From assembly GCF_947495965.1 (NCBI RefSeq), contig NZ_CANMBB010000005.1:124001-188000 (forward strand): DNA of 64,000 nt, read 5' to 3'. Source of the DNA: an uncultured Maribacter sp. (GTDB lineage Bacteria; Bacteroidota; Bacteroidia; Flavobacteriales; Flavobacteriaceae). Every line of letters starts with the position of its first letter. The stretch's first letter is position 1. The notes beneath the pieces are model-generated. The model ran no database searches, was not told the DNA's origin, and worked only from the letters and a program-made list of their open reading frames with translations. A program made the position numbers and the translations under genes. This document shows, one piece after another, positions 10,101-18,352 of this stretch.

Positions 10101-10200
10101 TATAAGCCAAGTCTTTTACATTTCCAGTAATTTTAAGATCTTGACTATAAATAAGATTAGTGCAAAACACTAATAAAATTAATAATACAATATGCTTCAT
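7117..10200 (-). CDS. susC: SusC/RagA-family TonB-dependent transporter
   Basis: At 1027 residues this has the full SusC architecture: signal peptide (MKHIVLLILLVFCTNLIYS), a carboxypeptidase-regulatory-like domain at about 22-95 (GNVKDLAYKEPLPGVNV, TDFDGNYILSNV), the conserved EEVVVIGYGTQSKKEVTGAV segment before the plug, the plug domain to about 230 (ESINVLKDATAGIYGVRAANGVILIKTK), and a long beta-barrel ending in a terminal Phe (LLGLNLKF). It imports large oligosaccharides across the outer membrane with TonB energy, with the SusD protein as lid. A 239-bp gap upstream separates it from the regulator gene, so its promoter probably lies there; I found no clear TANNTTTG box in that gap. Confidence 0.96.
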   Translation of the reverse strand: MKHIVLLILLVFCTNLIYSQDLKITGNVKDLAYKEPLPGVNVIVKNTVNGTTTDFDGNYILSNVNIGDTIVFSYLGFVTKEVVVKDNLVLNINLNEDVSALEEVVVIGYGTQSKKEVTGAVTVVGSETIQDLNPTQVEQALQGQVAGVNITSNSGSPGSGLSINIRGISSNNVDDSGKSTSRPLILVDGNVIEDLSVINPNDIESINVLKDATAGIYGVRAANGVILIKTKTGRKSTPLKFNYDAYGGYQETSRTIPVLNATEYAVIINESSAANGEPIVYPNLSGLDEGTNWQNQVFQKAPIFSHNLSVNGGTKKSTYSASASLLTQDGIVGGAKANFKRYTTRFNVVHDLFKDFKITASGMYTGTNRRTLSENAIGSVLFNALNNAPTFAVKDTFGAFTLAEGLGNEVINPLAQIEDTFNSNTVNRISGKIGAAYTFLNDFSFESNFQFNYSETQNRTFTPILFYGSGKVFNNIRVNEAGLNTSRLSINKNIFRDNTWDNLLKYQKTLNQKHNIAVLLGMSTFDNSGQFSGDTVGFYDENQDVNLVTANIEDAEDVENGLQLSGASGKYRNTLLSYFTRLQYNYEGKYIFSGVMRRDASSNFGPENKFGYFPSASLGWVVSEEKFLTNNKLINFLKLRGSYGVIGNDRIESNAFQSVLGGEGVYVLNGTRVFGIAASRLANPEVKWEEQKTLDFGIDIKLFNSTVDITADYFKRRTDDLLIETPVSGILGAAAPGNSSPIINAGSMENTGVEFAVGYSPKPVNDFSFGINYNFTFLKNEVTNLPEGVSFVPGGSFGVGQDFPARMEVGKPIGYFFGLQTDGIFQNQAEVDTHAVQANAAPGDLKFVDINNDGVIDTDDRTDIGDPIADVTMGLSLSASYKNFDFSAYTFASIGNDIVRNYERNQALVNKSVYTLNRWTGEGSTNTHPRVTTGATSNTNFSSFYVEDGSFARIQNVQLGYTLSQKTIDRVGIDKLRFYVSVNNLYTFTKYTGYDPSASSGSPIGAGIDQGFYPVPRTYLLGLNLKF

Positions 10201-10439
10201 ATAAGTTTAGTTTTGAAGTAGCAATATATATATTGTTGTATTTAAAACTTAATAATTCACCACTACATAAAATATACATATCTCAAAAATTATAGTTTTA
10301 AAATACGAATATGCTAAAATAAGCCCAAAATAAAAGGAACTTTGCAATTTTAAGCACAACTTAAAAAAAGAAAAAAATAACCCTATTTAGTCATTTGTAT
10401 GGGTAATGTTGTGGTAAAATTACAGTATGTAGAGGTTAG
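10201..10439. promoter_or_regulatory. Probable susC promoter/operator region
   Basis: This 239-bp AT-rich gap separates the end of the regulator gene from the start of susC. It is the only long gap within the locus, so the regulator most likely acts here. No confident -7 box or inverted repeat was identified by eye. Confidence 0.4.
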
Positions 10440-13244
10440 TTATATTTCTAAAATATAGTTTACTAAGCTTTTTTCATGCTCTAAGCCCATTTTTTTACGA
10501 AGACGATATCTTTTTACCTCTACACTACGTCCAGATATGTTTAATAATGGTGCTATTTCCTTAGAAGAAAGGTTTAGTCTTAAGTAAGCACATAAACGTA
10601 AATCGTTAGGAGTAAGTTCTGGGTGAAGTTCTTTTATTCTTTTAAGAAAATCTTTATCTGCATTATTAAATGCTTCTTCAAAAGTTTTCCAATCATCTGC
10701 ATTATTAATGTTACGATCTATAGTTCTTATAACACCTTTTATTTGTTGCGGCGTTTTTGCTTCAATTAATTGCGATTTAACAACATTTAAAAATTCGTTC
10801 TTTTTAATAATACTCATTGTAGAAGATGCTAATTCTCTATTCTTAGATTTTATTTCATCTTTTAGTTTTTCATTCTTAATTTCTACAATCTTTCTTTCTG
10901 ACTTTTGTTTTTTCTTTTTTAATTTTCTTTTATTTTCCTTTAGCAATAATGCTTCTTGTCTTTTATAATAGCGCTTATATTGTTTGTGAACAATTATAAC
11001 AACTAAAGCAAAAAATAGGGTATAAACCATATATGCTATATATGATAAATACCACGGCCTATTCACTATAAAAGTTTTATTTACTGCTTCCGTTATATCG
11101 TTATTTACCTTTGCTTTTACACTAAAAGTATATTCCCCATAGGGCAAGTTTTCAAAACTTATATCTGTTTTTTTTGTCCACATACTCCACTCTGCATGTT
11201 CCTTTGAGAGTTTATATTTGTACGTAACCTCTTCATATTTATTATACTCCGGCACATTGTAGGAAAAAGAAATGTTATTTTCTTTAAAGTCTAATTCTTG
11301 TATACTGTTAAGAGGCAAATTTTGTTGAAGAACATCTCCTGGATTTTTTTGCATTTTGGTTATGCTTACAGTATATGTTTTTTCTTTTAATTTATTAAGA
11401 TCTAGAGTTACATAACCATTTGATGTTCCTATTATATAGTTATTTTTTGAAATTGGTGTAATAGATTCAAAACCATATACTCCCATATTTTTTCTAAAAT
11501 AGGCTGGAACAGGAATTTCTACAACCTCATACCCATTATTTAGTTGTGATTGGGTTAAACTTAGAATATTATTATCTGAAAAACCCCATAAACGATTATT
11601 TGTAGTATCTGAAATTAAAACTCCAAAAGGAGCAAACTCTCTCTCAAAAAATTTTGGATTTAATTCTTTATCTAAATCAAAGCTCTCTTTATCCTTATTA
11701 AAAGAAAACATACCATCACTAGTAGTGTATATAATTTTATTATTAAAACTTACTAGGCTTGCACCACTACCAAAGGGTACTTGACTCGTTGTTTTCACTA
11801 CCTTTTTAAAGTCTTTATCTAACTGTAATACAAATACCCCTTTATTCTCATGATTAACTACAATTTTAGTGTTATTAACCCATTCAAAAAAACGAGTAGC
11901 AATATCAAAACCTTCAATTTTATTTCTAAAAATCCAAGAATTATCTTTTTTTTCTAAAACACTTATACCTTGGTAATTTCCTTGTAATAATAAATTGGGA
12001 TTATGCTTAAATGCTTTAATATCCCATGTGCCAGGTATATTTGAAATTAATTTGGCTTTCTTATTTGTAATTTGATAAGTGCCATTATTATGTCCACAAA
12101 ATAAATTATCCTCAATTATACGTAATGCCCAAACTTGCCCTTGTGTATTAGGCATAAATTTATATTCCTCTTCTTCATTATTTTTCTTATAAAATACACC
12201 TTGGTTGGTTCCTAAGTATAAATAATTTTTATAAACAATAGAGGAATATACCTGGCCAAGGTTACCTACCTTGTCTATATACTCTTTAAAAGGAGAATTT
12301 AAATTTATAACACAAATACCATTATCTAATGCCAACCACAAGTTATTTTCTTGATCCTCAAAAATGGATAAAACCGTATTATTATTTAATCCTTTTTGCT
12401 GATTTATAGCATTAACTAGCTTTCCATCTTTATTAACCTGGTAAATACCGTTAGATATAGTACCCAAAACAAAACTTTCATCTTGTAACTGTAACGTACT
12501 ATATATATTTATTTTTTTCTTTTTGGAAAGTTTATCTAAATCTGTAACCCAAGGCTCTAATTTTCCATTTTTTACAGAATAAAATTTTCCTTTTTCCGAA
12601 ACAAGTGTTAGCACATTATCTTTTAAATAAACACCTACAATACTATTCTCTTTAATTACAGAATCGTCTGAAACTAATACCGCAGTTCCGTTATCTATTT
12701 TAAAGAGTCCTACTCCACTTTTTTGAAAATAAATAGATTTACCAACTTTAAAAATTTGTGCTCTTTTAGAATTCGAAGCTATTGTTCTTACAGAAGAATC
12801 TTTTGTGTTATATATATAAATTTGATTTAATGACTGAAATAATATCCAATTTTGATATTCCACAATATTCCAAAACTGCTCGTCTTCTATTAAAGAAATG
12901 TTAGACTTAGAAGAAATAGATTGATACTCTAAAACTCCTAGGTTATTTTTTTTCCAGAAGCCAAATTCCATATAGCAACCCGTATATATTTTATCCCCTA
13001 TTGCTTTAACAGAACGTATAACAGAACCGTTTGGCGAACTATAAAGTTCCCAAGTAGCGCCATTAAAAACTAATAGACCACTATTATTAGCAACATAAAT
13101 ATATTTTTCTTTAGATTGTGTAATAGACCAGTTCTGGTTGGCCCCACCATAAGTAACCGCAGAATAATTTTGAATAGGTGGTAACTCTTGTGAGAAGCCA
13201 CAAACAAAAAGAAAATAAAAAAGTAAGAAAGTCTTATGCTTCAA
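10440..13244 (-). CDS. Membrane one-component regulator: beta-propeller sensor, Y_Y_Y domain, LuxR-type HTH
   Basis: The 934-residue protein has a signal peptide, a long periplasmic sensor of beta-propeller type (repeats such as ENNLWLALDNGICVI and NYLYLGTNQGVFY), a Y_Y_Y immunoglobulin-like domain (about 660-725; YKYKLSKEHAEW, LPYGEYTFSVKA), one transmembrane helix (about 732-752), a Lys/Glu-rich coiled coil (about 755-830), and a C-terminal LuxR-like helix-turn-helix (about 872-934; LTPNDLRLCAYLRLNLSSKEIA, RSVEVKRYRLRKKMG). Unlike hybrid two-component PUL regulators it has no histidine kinase or receiver domain, so the sensor appears linked directly to the DNA-binding domain through the membrane. 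It is the first gene of the glucan locus in the same orientation as susC, and probably switches the locus on when sugar binds. Confidence 0.9.
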   Translation of the reverse strand: MKHKTFLLFYFLFVCGFSQELPPIQNYSAVTYGGANQNWSITQSKEKYIYVANNSGLLVFNGATWELYSSPNGSVIRSVKAIGDKIYTGCYMEFGFWKKNNLGVLEYQSISSKSNISLIEDEQFWNIVEYQNWILFQSLNQIYIYNTKDSSVRTIASNSKRAQIFKVGKSIYFQKSGVGLFKIDNGTAVLVSDDSVIKENSIVGVYLKDNVLTLVSEKGKFYSVKNGKLEPWVTDLDKLSKKKKINIYSTLQLQDESFVLGTISNGIYQVNKDGKLVNAINQQKGLNNNTVLSIFEDQENNLWLALDNGICVINLNSPFKEYIDKVGNLGQVYSSIVYKNYLYLGTNQGVFYKKNNEEEEYKFMPNTQGQVWALRIIEDNLFCGHNNGTYQITNKKAKLISNIPGTWDIKAFKHNPNLLLQGNYQGISVLEKKDNSWIFRNKIEGFDIATRFFEWVNNTKIVVNHENKGVFVLQLDKDFKKVVKTTSQVPFGSGASLVSFNNKIIYTTSDGMFSFNKDKESFDLDKELNPKFFEREFAPFGVLISDTTNNRLWGFSDNNILSLTQSQLNNGYEVVEIPVPAYFRKNMGVYGFESITPISKNNYIIGTSNGYVTLDLNKLKEKTYTVSITKMQKNPGDVLQQNLPLNSIQELDFKENNISFSYNVPEYNKYEEVTYKYKLSKEHAEWSMWTKKTDISFENLPYGEYTFSVKAKVNNDITEAVNKTFIVNRPWYLSYIAYMVYTLFFALVVIIVHKQYKRYYKRQEALLLKENKRKLKKKKQKSERKIVEIKNEKLKDEIKSKNRELASSTMSIIKKNEFLNVVKSQLIEAKTPQQIKGVIRTIDRNINNADDWKTFEEAFNNADKDFLKRIKELHPELTPNDLRLCAYLRLNLSSKEIAPLLNISGRSVEVKRYRLRKKMGLEHEKSLVNYILEI

Positions 13245-13299
13245 AGAAAATATATTTTCTTAAAAGTATAGCTTTTATCTGTAAATAAAACAAAAAAGA

Positions 13300-13575
13300 T
13301 TACACAATTTCGGCATTTAGTCCTGCTTGCAAAAGGCGTGTACACCGCGGTTTTAAATCTTTAAACTCTCCAGTTTTAACCGTGCATTTTCCATTATAAT
13401 GCACTATTAATGAACATTGCTCAGCTTGTTCCGAAGTGTGGTCACAAACAGCAATTAGAGTATCTATTACATGATCAAAAGTATTTACTTCATCATTAAA
13501 TAGAACAATTTCGTTTTGCTTTACCGTTTCTTCTTCTAGTAATAATTCTTCTGATAGTTCTTCTCTAGTGCTCAT
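13300..13575 (-). CDS. clpS: ATP-dependent Clp protease adaptor ClpS
   Basis: This 91-residue protein matches ClpS along its length: an acidic, disordered N-terminus, then IVLFNDEVNTFDHVID, with the Asn-Asp pair that forms part of the N-degron pocket, and the HYNGKCTVKTG segment. ClpS binds the N-domain of the ClpA/ClpC-type unfoldase and delivers N-end-rule substrates to ClpAP. It lies 21 bp downstream of prmA on the same strand, so the two are probably co-transcribed. Confidence is high because the motif order and length both fit. Confidence 0.93.
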   Translation of the reverse strand: MSTREELSEELLLEEETVKQNEIVLFNDEVNTFDHVIDTLIAVCDHTSEQAEQCSLIVHYNGKCTVKTGEFKDLKPRCTRLLQAGLNAEIV

Positions 13576-13596
13576 AATAATAGAGTTTTATTACAA

Positions 13597-14433
13597 CTAA
13601 AATACATATTTTGCAGCTACCCAATTATTTTTTTCCAGGTTTTTTTCAAACTTTAACGAATATTCATGGCACCTAGAAGTAATCCTATCTAAATCTTCTA
13701 AATAAAAACCACTAAGAAATAAAGTACCGCCAGAGTTTAAACTTTTTACATAAGCAGGAATATCTTCTAGTAAGATATTTCTATTAATATTCGCTATAAT
13801 AACATCAAACTTTTTGTCTGTTAATAGACTAGCATTCCCTTCAAAAACCTGAATGTTAGGAAAACCGTTACGTTCTACATTTTCTTTAGCATTTAAATAA
13901 CACCAATTGTCTATATCTATAGCTTCTACAGGAGAAGCCCCTTTCATAGCTGCTAAGATTGCTAATACACCTGTACCACTACCCATATCTAAAACCGATT
14001 TTCCCATAAAATCATTTTCTAATATATGAGAAAGCATCATAAATGTAGTTTCATGATGTCCTGTTCCAAAACTCATCTTAGGCTCAATAACAATATCATA
14101 TTCTACTTTAGGTGCATCATGAAAAGGAGCTCTAACTACACAAGCGTCTCCTACCTGTATGGGTTTAAAATTCTCTTCCCAAGTAGCATTCCAATTTTCT
14201 TGTTCTATTTCTTTTACTTTATACGCTATTTTAAAGTTTTCATTTTTTAAAATAGAAATAGCATCTACCATAGCTTCTTTCCAATCTGTTTTTTGTATGT
14301 ATGCTAAAACGCCATTTTCATTTTCCACAAAACTTTCAAAGCCTATTTCTCCTAATTCTGCAATTAAAATATCGGATGTTGGTTGTACAGGAAAAACTGT
14401 AAAAGCGTATTCTATATATATGATATTTGCCAT
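13597..14433 (-). CDS. prmA: Ribosomal protein L11 methyltransferase PrmA
   Basis: The protein trimethylates ribosomal protein L11 with S-adenosylmethionine. An N-terminal substrate-binding domain is followed by MSFGTGHHETT and the SAM-binding motif SVLDMGSGTGVLAILAAMKGA, then AIDIDNWCYLNAKENVERN and FDVIIANINRNIL, all typical of PrmA. The frame opens at 14445 (MYISMANI), but I prefer the internal ATG at 14433, because PrmA proteins of this group normally begin close to the MANIIYIEYAF segment; this gives 278 residues. It is upstream of clpS and separated from tpiA by a hairpin terminator at 14457-14494, so it belongs to a different transcript from tpiA. Confidence 0.93.
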   Translation of the reverse strand: MANIIYIEYAFTVFPVQPTSDILIAELGEIGFESFVENENGVLAYIQKTDWKEAMVDAISILKNENFKIAYKVKEIEQENWNATWEENFKPIQVGDACVVRAPFHDAPKVEYDIVIEPKMSFGTGHHETTFMMLSHILENDFMGKSVLDMGSGTGVLAILAAMKGASPVEAIDIDNWCYLNAKENVERNGFPNIQVFEGNASLLTDKKFDVIIANINRNILLEDIPAYVKSLNSGGTLFLSGFYLEDLDRITSRCHEYSLKFEKNLEKNNWVAAKYVF

Positions 14434-14456
14434 ACTTATGTACATGAAGTGTATTA

Positions 14457-14494
14457 AAAAAAGCTGTTTAGAAGATAGCTCCTAAACAGCTTTT
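14457..14494 (-). terminator. Rho-independent terminator of the tpiA operon
   Basis: A 12-bp inverted repeat (AAAAGCTGTTTA and its complement) with a loop of about 14 nt lies 18 bp after the tpiA stop. On the minus strand it is followed by a T-rich stretch. Confidence 0.75.
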
Positions 14495-14511
14495 ACATAT
14501 TTATTCTAAAA

Positions 14512-15261
14512 CTAAATAGCTTTAATGATATCTACAAAATTATCGGCAACTAATGCAGCTCCTCCAATTAAACCACCATCTACATCTGGTTTAGAAAATA
14601 TCTCTTCTGCGTTCGCTGGTTTTACACTTCCGCCATATAAAATAGAAACATTGTTTGCTATTTCTTCATTATACGCCTCTGTTATTGTTTTACGAATAAA
14701 AGCATGCATTTCTTGTGCTTGATCTGCAGAAGCTGTTTCTCCTGTACCAATAGCCCATACTGGCTCATAAGCCAATATAATAGAACTCCAAGCACTAGCA
14801 TCTAAAGAAAATAATGCGTTTTTAATTTGGCTTTCTACAACTTTAAAATGGTTTTCAGACTTTCTATCTGCTAACTCTTCTCCAAAGCAAAACATTACAC
14901 GCAAATTCTTAGCTAAAGCTGCTTTTACTTTTTTCTCTAAAATTTCATCCGTCTCTCCAAAATAAGCTCTTCTTTCTGAGTGTCCTAAAATAACCGTATC
15001 TACTCCAATACTTACTAACATATCTCCAGAAATTTCTCCTGTATATGCACCACTTTCTGCAAAATGCATGTTTTGTGCTATAGCGTTAATTGTAGAAGAC
15101 TCTAAGCTATGTACTGCAGATGCTAAATTTACAAAAGTAGGTGCTACCATAACTTCTGCATTAGTATCTGGTAATTTAGCTGCAAGCTCTGTTAATAAAG
15201 CTTCTGTTTCTGCTAAATTTTTATTCATTTTCCAATTTCCGGCTACTATTTTACTTCTCAT
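14512..15261 (-). CDS. tpiA: Triosephosphate isomerase
   Basis: The 249-residue enzyme interconverts dihydroxyacetone phosphate and glyceraldehyde 3-phosphate in glycolysis. The N-terminus RSKIVAGNWKMNKN holds the substrate-binding Asn and Lys; ILGHSERR holds the electrophilic His; AYEPVWAIGTG holds the catalytic Glu; ILYGGSVKPANA and GGLIGGAAL form the phosphate loops. Length is the normal 250 residues. The gene is 5 bp downstream of a thioredoxin-like gene and ends the run DUF1599, BT_3928-like, thioredoxin, tpiA, a cluster I recall as common in Bacteroidetes. A terminator follows. Confidence 0.98.
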   Translation of the reverse strand: MRSKIVAGNWKMNKNLAETEALLTELAAKLPDTNAEVMVAPTFVNLASAVHSLESSTINAIAQNMHFAESGAYTGEISGDMLVSIGVDTVILGHSERRAYFGETDEILEKKVKAALAKNLRVMFCFGEELADRKSENHFKVVESQIKNALFSLDASAWSSIILAYEPVWAIGTGETASADQAQEMHAFIRKTITEAYNEEIANNVSILYGGSVKPANAEEIFSKPDVDGGLIGGAALVADNFVDIIKAI

Positions 15262-15266
15262 TTTAT

Positions 15267-15761
15267 TTATTTTGTAAGTTGTTTTATAATCTCTTTATCT
15301 CCTGCCTTAATGGCTTTATATAACTTTATGGTACCATCCTTATCTATCACCATATAACGAGGAATCCAATCCAAATCTATAGCAGTAAACAAATCGGACT
15401 TCCATCCTTTACTTGCCCAATAATGGGTTCCATCTTCTATTCCTAATTTTTTTATTCCTTTCTTCCAACTTTCTTTTGTTCTATCTAAAGATATATATAG
15501 AAAAGGCACCTCCTTAAAATCATTTTTCAGTTTCTTTACTGTAGGCATACCAACAACACAATCTTTACACCAAGAAGCCCAAATATCTATTAAAACAACT
15601 TTACCTTTAAATGCCTCTAAAACATCTTCAAAAGTATCTTCTCCTCCTTTTAAATTAACTAATTTATCTTGTAAAGCCTTTTCTGAAAAAGTTTTTTCTT
15701 GAGCATTAATGCTCATTAAATTTGCATATAAAAAAACAAGTCCTATTAAAATTTTTCTCAT
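15267..15761 (-). CDS. Secreted TlpA-like thioredoxin-fold protein
   Basis: This 164-residue protein has a signal peptide (cut near SINA-Q) and a thioredoxin fold with the redox motif WASWCKDC (Cys65 and Cys68), preceded by VVLIDI and followed by PTVKKLKNDF. The cis-Pro region is likely WIPRYMVID. It resembles the periplasmic TlpA/ResA group that reduces or exchanges disulfides. It sits 6 bp after the BT_3928-like gene and 5 bp before tpiA. The real substrate cannot be told from sequence; teamwork with the neighbouring DoxX-like protein is an inference. Confidence 0.88.
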   Translation of the reverse strand: MRKILIGLVFLYANLMSINAQEKTFSEKALQDKLVNLKGGEDTFEDVLEAFKGKVVLIDIWASWCKDCVVGMPTVKKLKNDFKEVPFLYISLDRTKESWKKGIKKLGIEDGTHYWASKGWKSDLFTAIDLDWIPRYMVIDKDGTIKLYKAIKAGDKEIIKQLTK

Positions 15762-15767
15762 AAGTAA

Positions 15768-16865
15768 TTAATTAAAAACTAGTTCTTCTAAATCGTTATA
15801 ATGCACTTTCTGCTTTATTGTTCCTTTTTCTAAAACTAAAACTCCTGGATTAGAACGCACAATTGTTTTTAAAGTAATTTCATCTGTAAAGTAAAAAGGA
15901 AACTCTAAATTGTATGCTTTACTAATTTCCTGTGTTTGTTTTGGCCCAGAGGCAGACATACCTATAACCTTATACCCTTTTTTCTCTGCTGCAACAGACA
16001 TTTCTTTTATTTCTACGTAAAAATCGGTATTCGTTTTTCTTAAATCATACGCAATTACCATTACCAATTTAGGTTCTTGCAATAAAGAATCTGCAAAATC
16101 CTCTCCATTTTGCTCTATAGTAAAATCGTGTATAGGTGGCTCATATCCTTTTTGAATTTCTGTTGTTTCTACATCTATAAAGTCTCCTGCAACAGTTGGA
16201 TAATCTCCTTTGGTATGGTGTATTTCCTCTTCTCCATTAACCTTAAATTTCCAAGCATAATCAAAAACAGCTTCTGGAGCTCCTTTAGGAACCATCATAC
16301 CTTCTTTAATATTTGCTCCTATTTTATATGGCCTAAAATCTATGACTGGTAAATGGTTTAAAACATAATATCCGTAACCAACACATAGTATTAAAGCTAT
16401 TGCAACTGCAATTCTATTAGGGTAAGGTCTAAATAATGGCGTTATTAAATTTCTCTTTATAAAAAGAAATACTATTAAAATTAATAAAACAATATCTTTA
16501 GAAAAAGACTCCCAAGGGGTTAGTTTTATAGCGTCTCCAAAACAACCACAATCTGTAACTTTATTAAAATATGCAGAATAGAATGTTAAAAAAGTAAAGA
16601 AAACAATCATTAATAGAAGGTTCCACATGGTAAATTTTACACGAAAACCAACCAAGAGCATTACTCCCAGAAGTATTTCAAAAATAACTACACCTATAGA
16701 TATCCATAATGCATAAGGTTCTAAAAAAGTTAAATTTAAAACTGCTTCGCTAAAATATTCTTGCAGTTTAAAAGAAAACCCTACGGGGTCATTTAACTTT
16801 ATAAATCCACTTATTATAAAAAGAACCCCAACAAACAACCTACAAAAACCAACTAAATATTTCAT
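15768..16865 (-). CDS. BT_3928-family membrane protein (DoxX/MauE-like plus thioredoxin-like domain)
   Basis: The N-terminal 150 residues form four transmembrane helices of the DoxX/MauE type (RLFVGVLFIISGFIKLNDP, with VTDCGCFGDAIKL in a loop). The C-terminal half (about 180-365) looks like a thioredoxin-like fold without an obvious CxxC: LVMVIAYDLRKTN, KGYKVIGMSAS, and ending VRSNPGVLVLEKGTI. MauE-like proteins are thought to take part in periplasmic disulfide chemistry. The downstream TlpA-like gene, 6 bp away, supports a joint redox role; this is inference. Length (365) fits the family named after Bacteroides BT_3928. Confidence 0.85.
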   Translation of the reverse strand: MKYLVGFCRLFVGVLFIISGFIKLNDPVGFSFKLQEYFSEAVLNLTFLEPYALWISIGVVIFEILLGVMLLVGFRVKFTMWNLLLMIVFFTFLTFYSAYFNKVTDCGCFGDAIKLTPWESFSKDIVLLILIVFLFIKRNLITPLFRPYPNRIAVAIALILCVGYGYYVLNHLPVIDFRPYKIGANIKEGMMVPKGAPEAVFDYAWKFKVNGEEEIHHTKGDYPTVAGDFIDVETTEIQKGYEPPIHDFTIEQNGEDFADSLLQEPKLVMVIAYDLRKTNTDFYVEIKEMSVAAEKKGYKVIGMSASGPKQTQEISKAYNLEFPFYFTDEITLKTIVRSNPGVLVLEKGTIKQKVHYNDLEELVFN

Positions 16866-16866
16866 A

Positions 16867-17415
16867 TTATTTAGCCTTGTTTTCGTTAATATGAATCATA
16901 GCAAATACTGCATAATTAACCATATCTTGGTAATTAGCATCTATACCCTCGCTAACTATAGTTTTCCCTTTATTATCTTCTATTTGTTTTACACGCAATA
17001 GTTTTTGCAAAATTAAATCGGTTAAAGAGCTTACACGCATATCTCTCCAAGCTTCTCCATAATCATGATTTTTATTTTCCATCAACGTTTTCGTTTCCGA
17101 AATATGTTTATCATAAAGAGCTACTGCTTTTTCTAACTGCAAATCTGGTTGTTCTACCACACCAAGTTCTAATTGAATTAATGCCATAATACTATAATTA
17201 ATTATGCCAATAAATTCTGAAGCTTCTCCCTCATCTACTTTACGAACCGAGTTTTGTTGTAAACTTCGTATTCTTTGTGCCTTTATAAAAATTTGGTCTG
17301 TTAAAGATGAAAGTCTAAGAATACGCCATGCGCTGCCGTAATCTTTCATCTTTTTCTGAAATAAATCTCTACAAATTTTTATAACCTCATTATATTGCTC
17401 CGAAGTATGCTGCAT
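16867..17415 (-). CDS. DUF1599 (Nmad1-type) domain protein
   Basis: The 182-residue protein is made of two copies of one domain. Each has a KMKDYGSAWR or KNHDYGEAWR segment followed by RxSSLTDxIxxKxxRxxxL, then a short loop and a hydrophobic helix (IGIINYSIMALIQLEL and YQDMVNYAVFAMIHI). This is the DUF1599 family, also described as a nucleotide-modification-associated domain; its activity has not been shown to my knowledge. The gene stops one base before the BT_3928-like gene starts, and is divergent from folP with about 100 bp between. It is probably the first gene of the operon that ends with tpiA. Confidence 0.87.
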   Translation of the reverse strand: MQHTSEQYNEVIKICRDLFQKKMKDYGSAWRILRLSSLTDQIFIKAQRIRSLQQNSVRKVDEGEASEFIGIINYSIMALIQLELGVVEQPDLQLEKAVALYDKHISETKTLMENKNHDYGEAWRDMRVSSLTDLILQKLLRVKQIEDNKGKTIVSEGIDANYQDMVNYAVFAMIHINENKAK

Positions 17416-17517
17416 GTAAATCTAATTTCCGTAAATTTCGCTTAAAATATTGTAAACGTCAAAGTTCTCGATTTAATCTTTCTTTGTCAAGTAATTACAA
17501 CGCTATTATTTAGTAAA

Positions 17518-18345
17518 ATGACTATTAATTGTAACGAAAACCTTATAGATTTATCTACTCCCAAAATTATGGGTATTTTAAATGTTACTCCAGACTCTTT
17601 TTTTGATGGTGGTAAGTTTAAAAATATAGAAGATGCCCTTTTACAAACCAATAAAATGCTGCAAGATGGCGCTACTTTTATAGATATTGGCGCTTACAGC
17701 TCTAAACCTGGAGCAAATCCTGTTTCCGAAGAAGAAGAGTTAGCACGTATACTGCCTATTGTTACTCAAATACAAAGCGCTTTTCCTAATTGTATTTTAT
17801 CTATAGATACTTTTAGAAGTTCTGTTGCTAAAGCATGCGTAGAAGCTGGCGCTGCTATAGTAAACGATATTTCTGGCGGAAAATTAGACCCTAATATGTT
17901 TACAACCGTTGCCGAATTGAAAATACCTTATATTTTAATGCATATGCGTGGCACTCCACAAAATATGCAGCAAAACACCACTTATGATAATTTAATAAAA
18001 GATATTATTTTTTATTTTTCGGAACAAATATATAAAGCTAAGGAAGCTGGTATTAACGATATTATTATTGACCCTGGTTTTGGTTTTGCAAAAACCGTAG
18101 AACAAAATTATGAACTTCTAAATAAGTTAGATTTACTACAAAACCTAGATGCTCCTATTTTAGCGGGACTAAGTAGAAAGTCTATGATTTACAAAACACT
18201 AAAGACCGATGCTAAAAATGCACTAAATGGAACTACGGCGCTAAACATGGTATGTTTAAACCATGGAGCCAATATTTTACGAGTACACGATGTTAAAGAA
18301 GCTGTGGAATGTGTTCAATTATTTAATGCTTTAAATAAAAACTAG
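17518..18345 (+). CDS. folP: Dihydropteroate synthase
   Basis: The 275-residue enzyme joins p-aminobenzoate to the pterin pyrophosphate in folate synthesis. All conserved loops are present: MGILNVTPDSFFDGG, IDIGAYSSKPGA, LSIDTFRSSVA, IVNDISGG, ILMHMRGTPQNMQ, IIDPGFGFAKT and LAGLSRKSMI, ending at RVHDV. Length is normal. It is divergent from the DUF1599 gene. In many related genomes folP is followed directly by cdaA; here four other genes lie between the two. Confidence 0.97.
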   Translation: MTINCNENLIDLSTPKIMGILNVTPDSFFDGGKFKNIEDALLQTNKMLQDGATFIDIGAYSSKPGANPVSEEEELARILPIVTQIQSAFPNCILSIDTFRSSVAKACVEAGAAIVNDISGGKLDPNMFTTVAELKIPYILMHMRGTPQNMQQNTTYDNLIKDIIFYFSEQIYKAKEAGINDIIIDPGFGFAKTVEQNYELLNKLDLLQNLDAPILAGLSRKSMIYKTLKTDAKNALNGTTALNMVCLNHGANILRVHDVKEAVECVQLFNALNKN

Positions 18346-18352
18346 AAATAGC

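Noticed and set aside
10201-10439. Riboswitch or structured leader upstream of susC
   Set aside because: The gap is AT-rich without clear paired helices; only a promoter/operator role is reasonable.
14026-14485. Plus-strand frames opposite prmA
   Set aside because: They are shadows of a well-supported prmA gene and have no coding features of their own.
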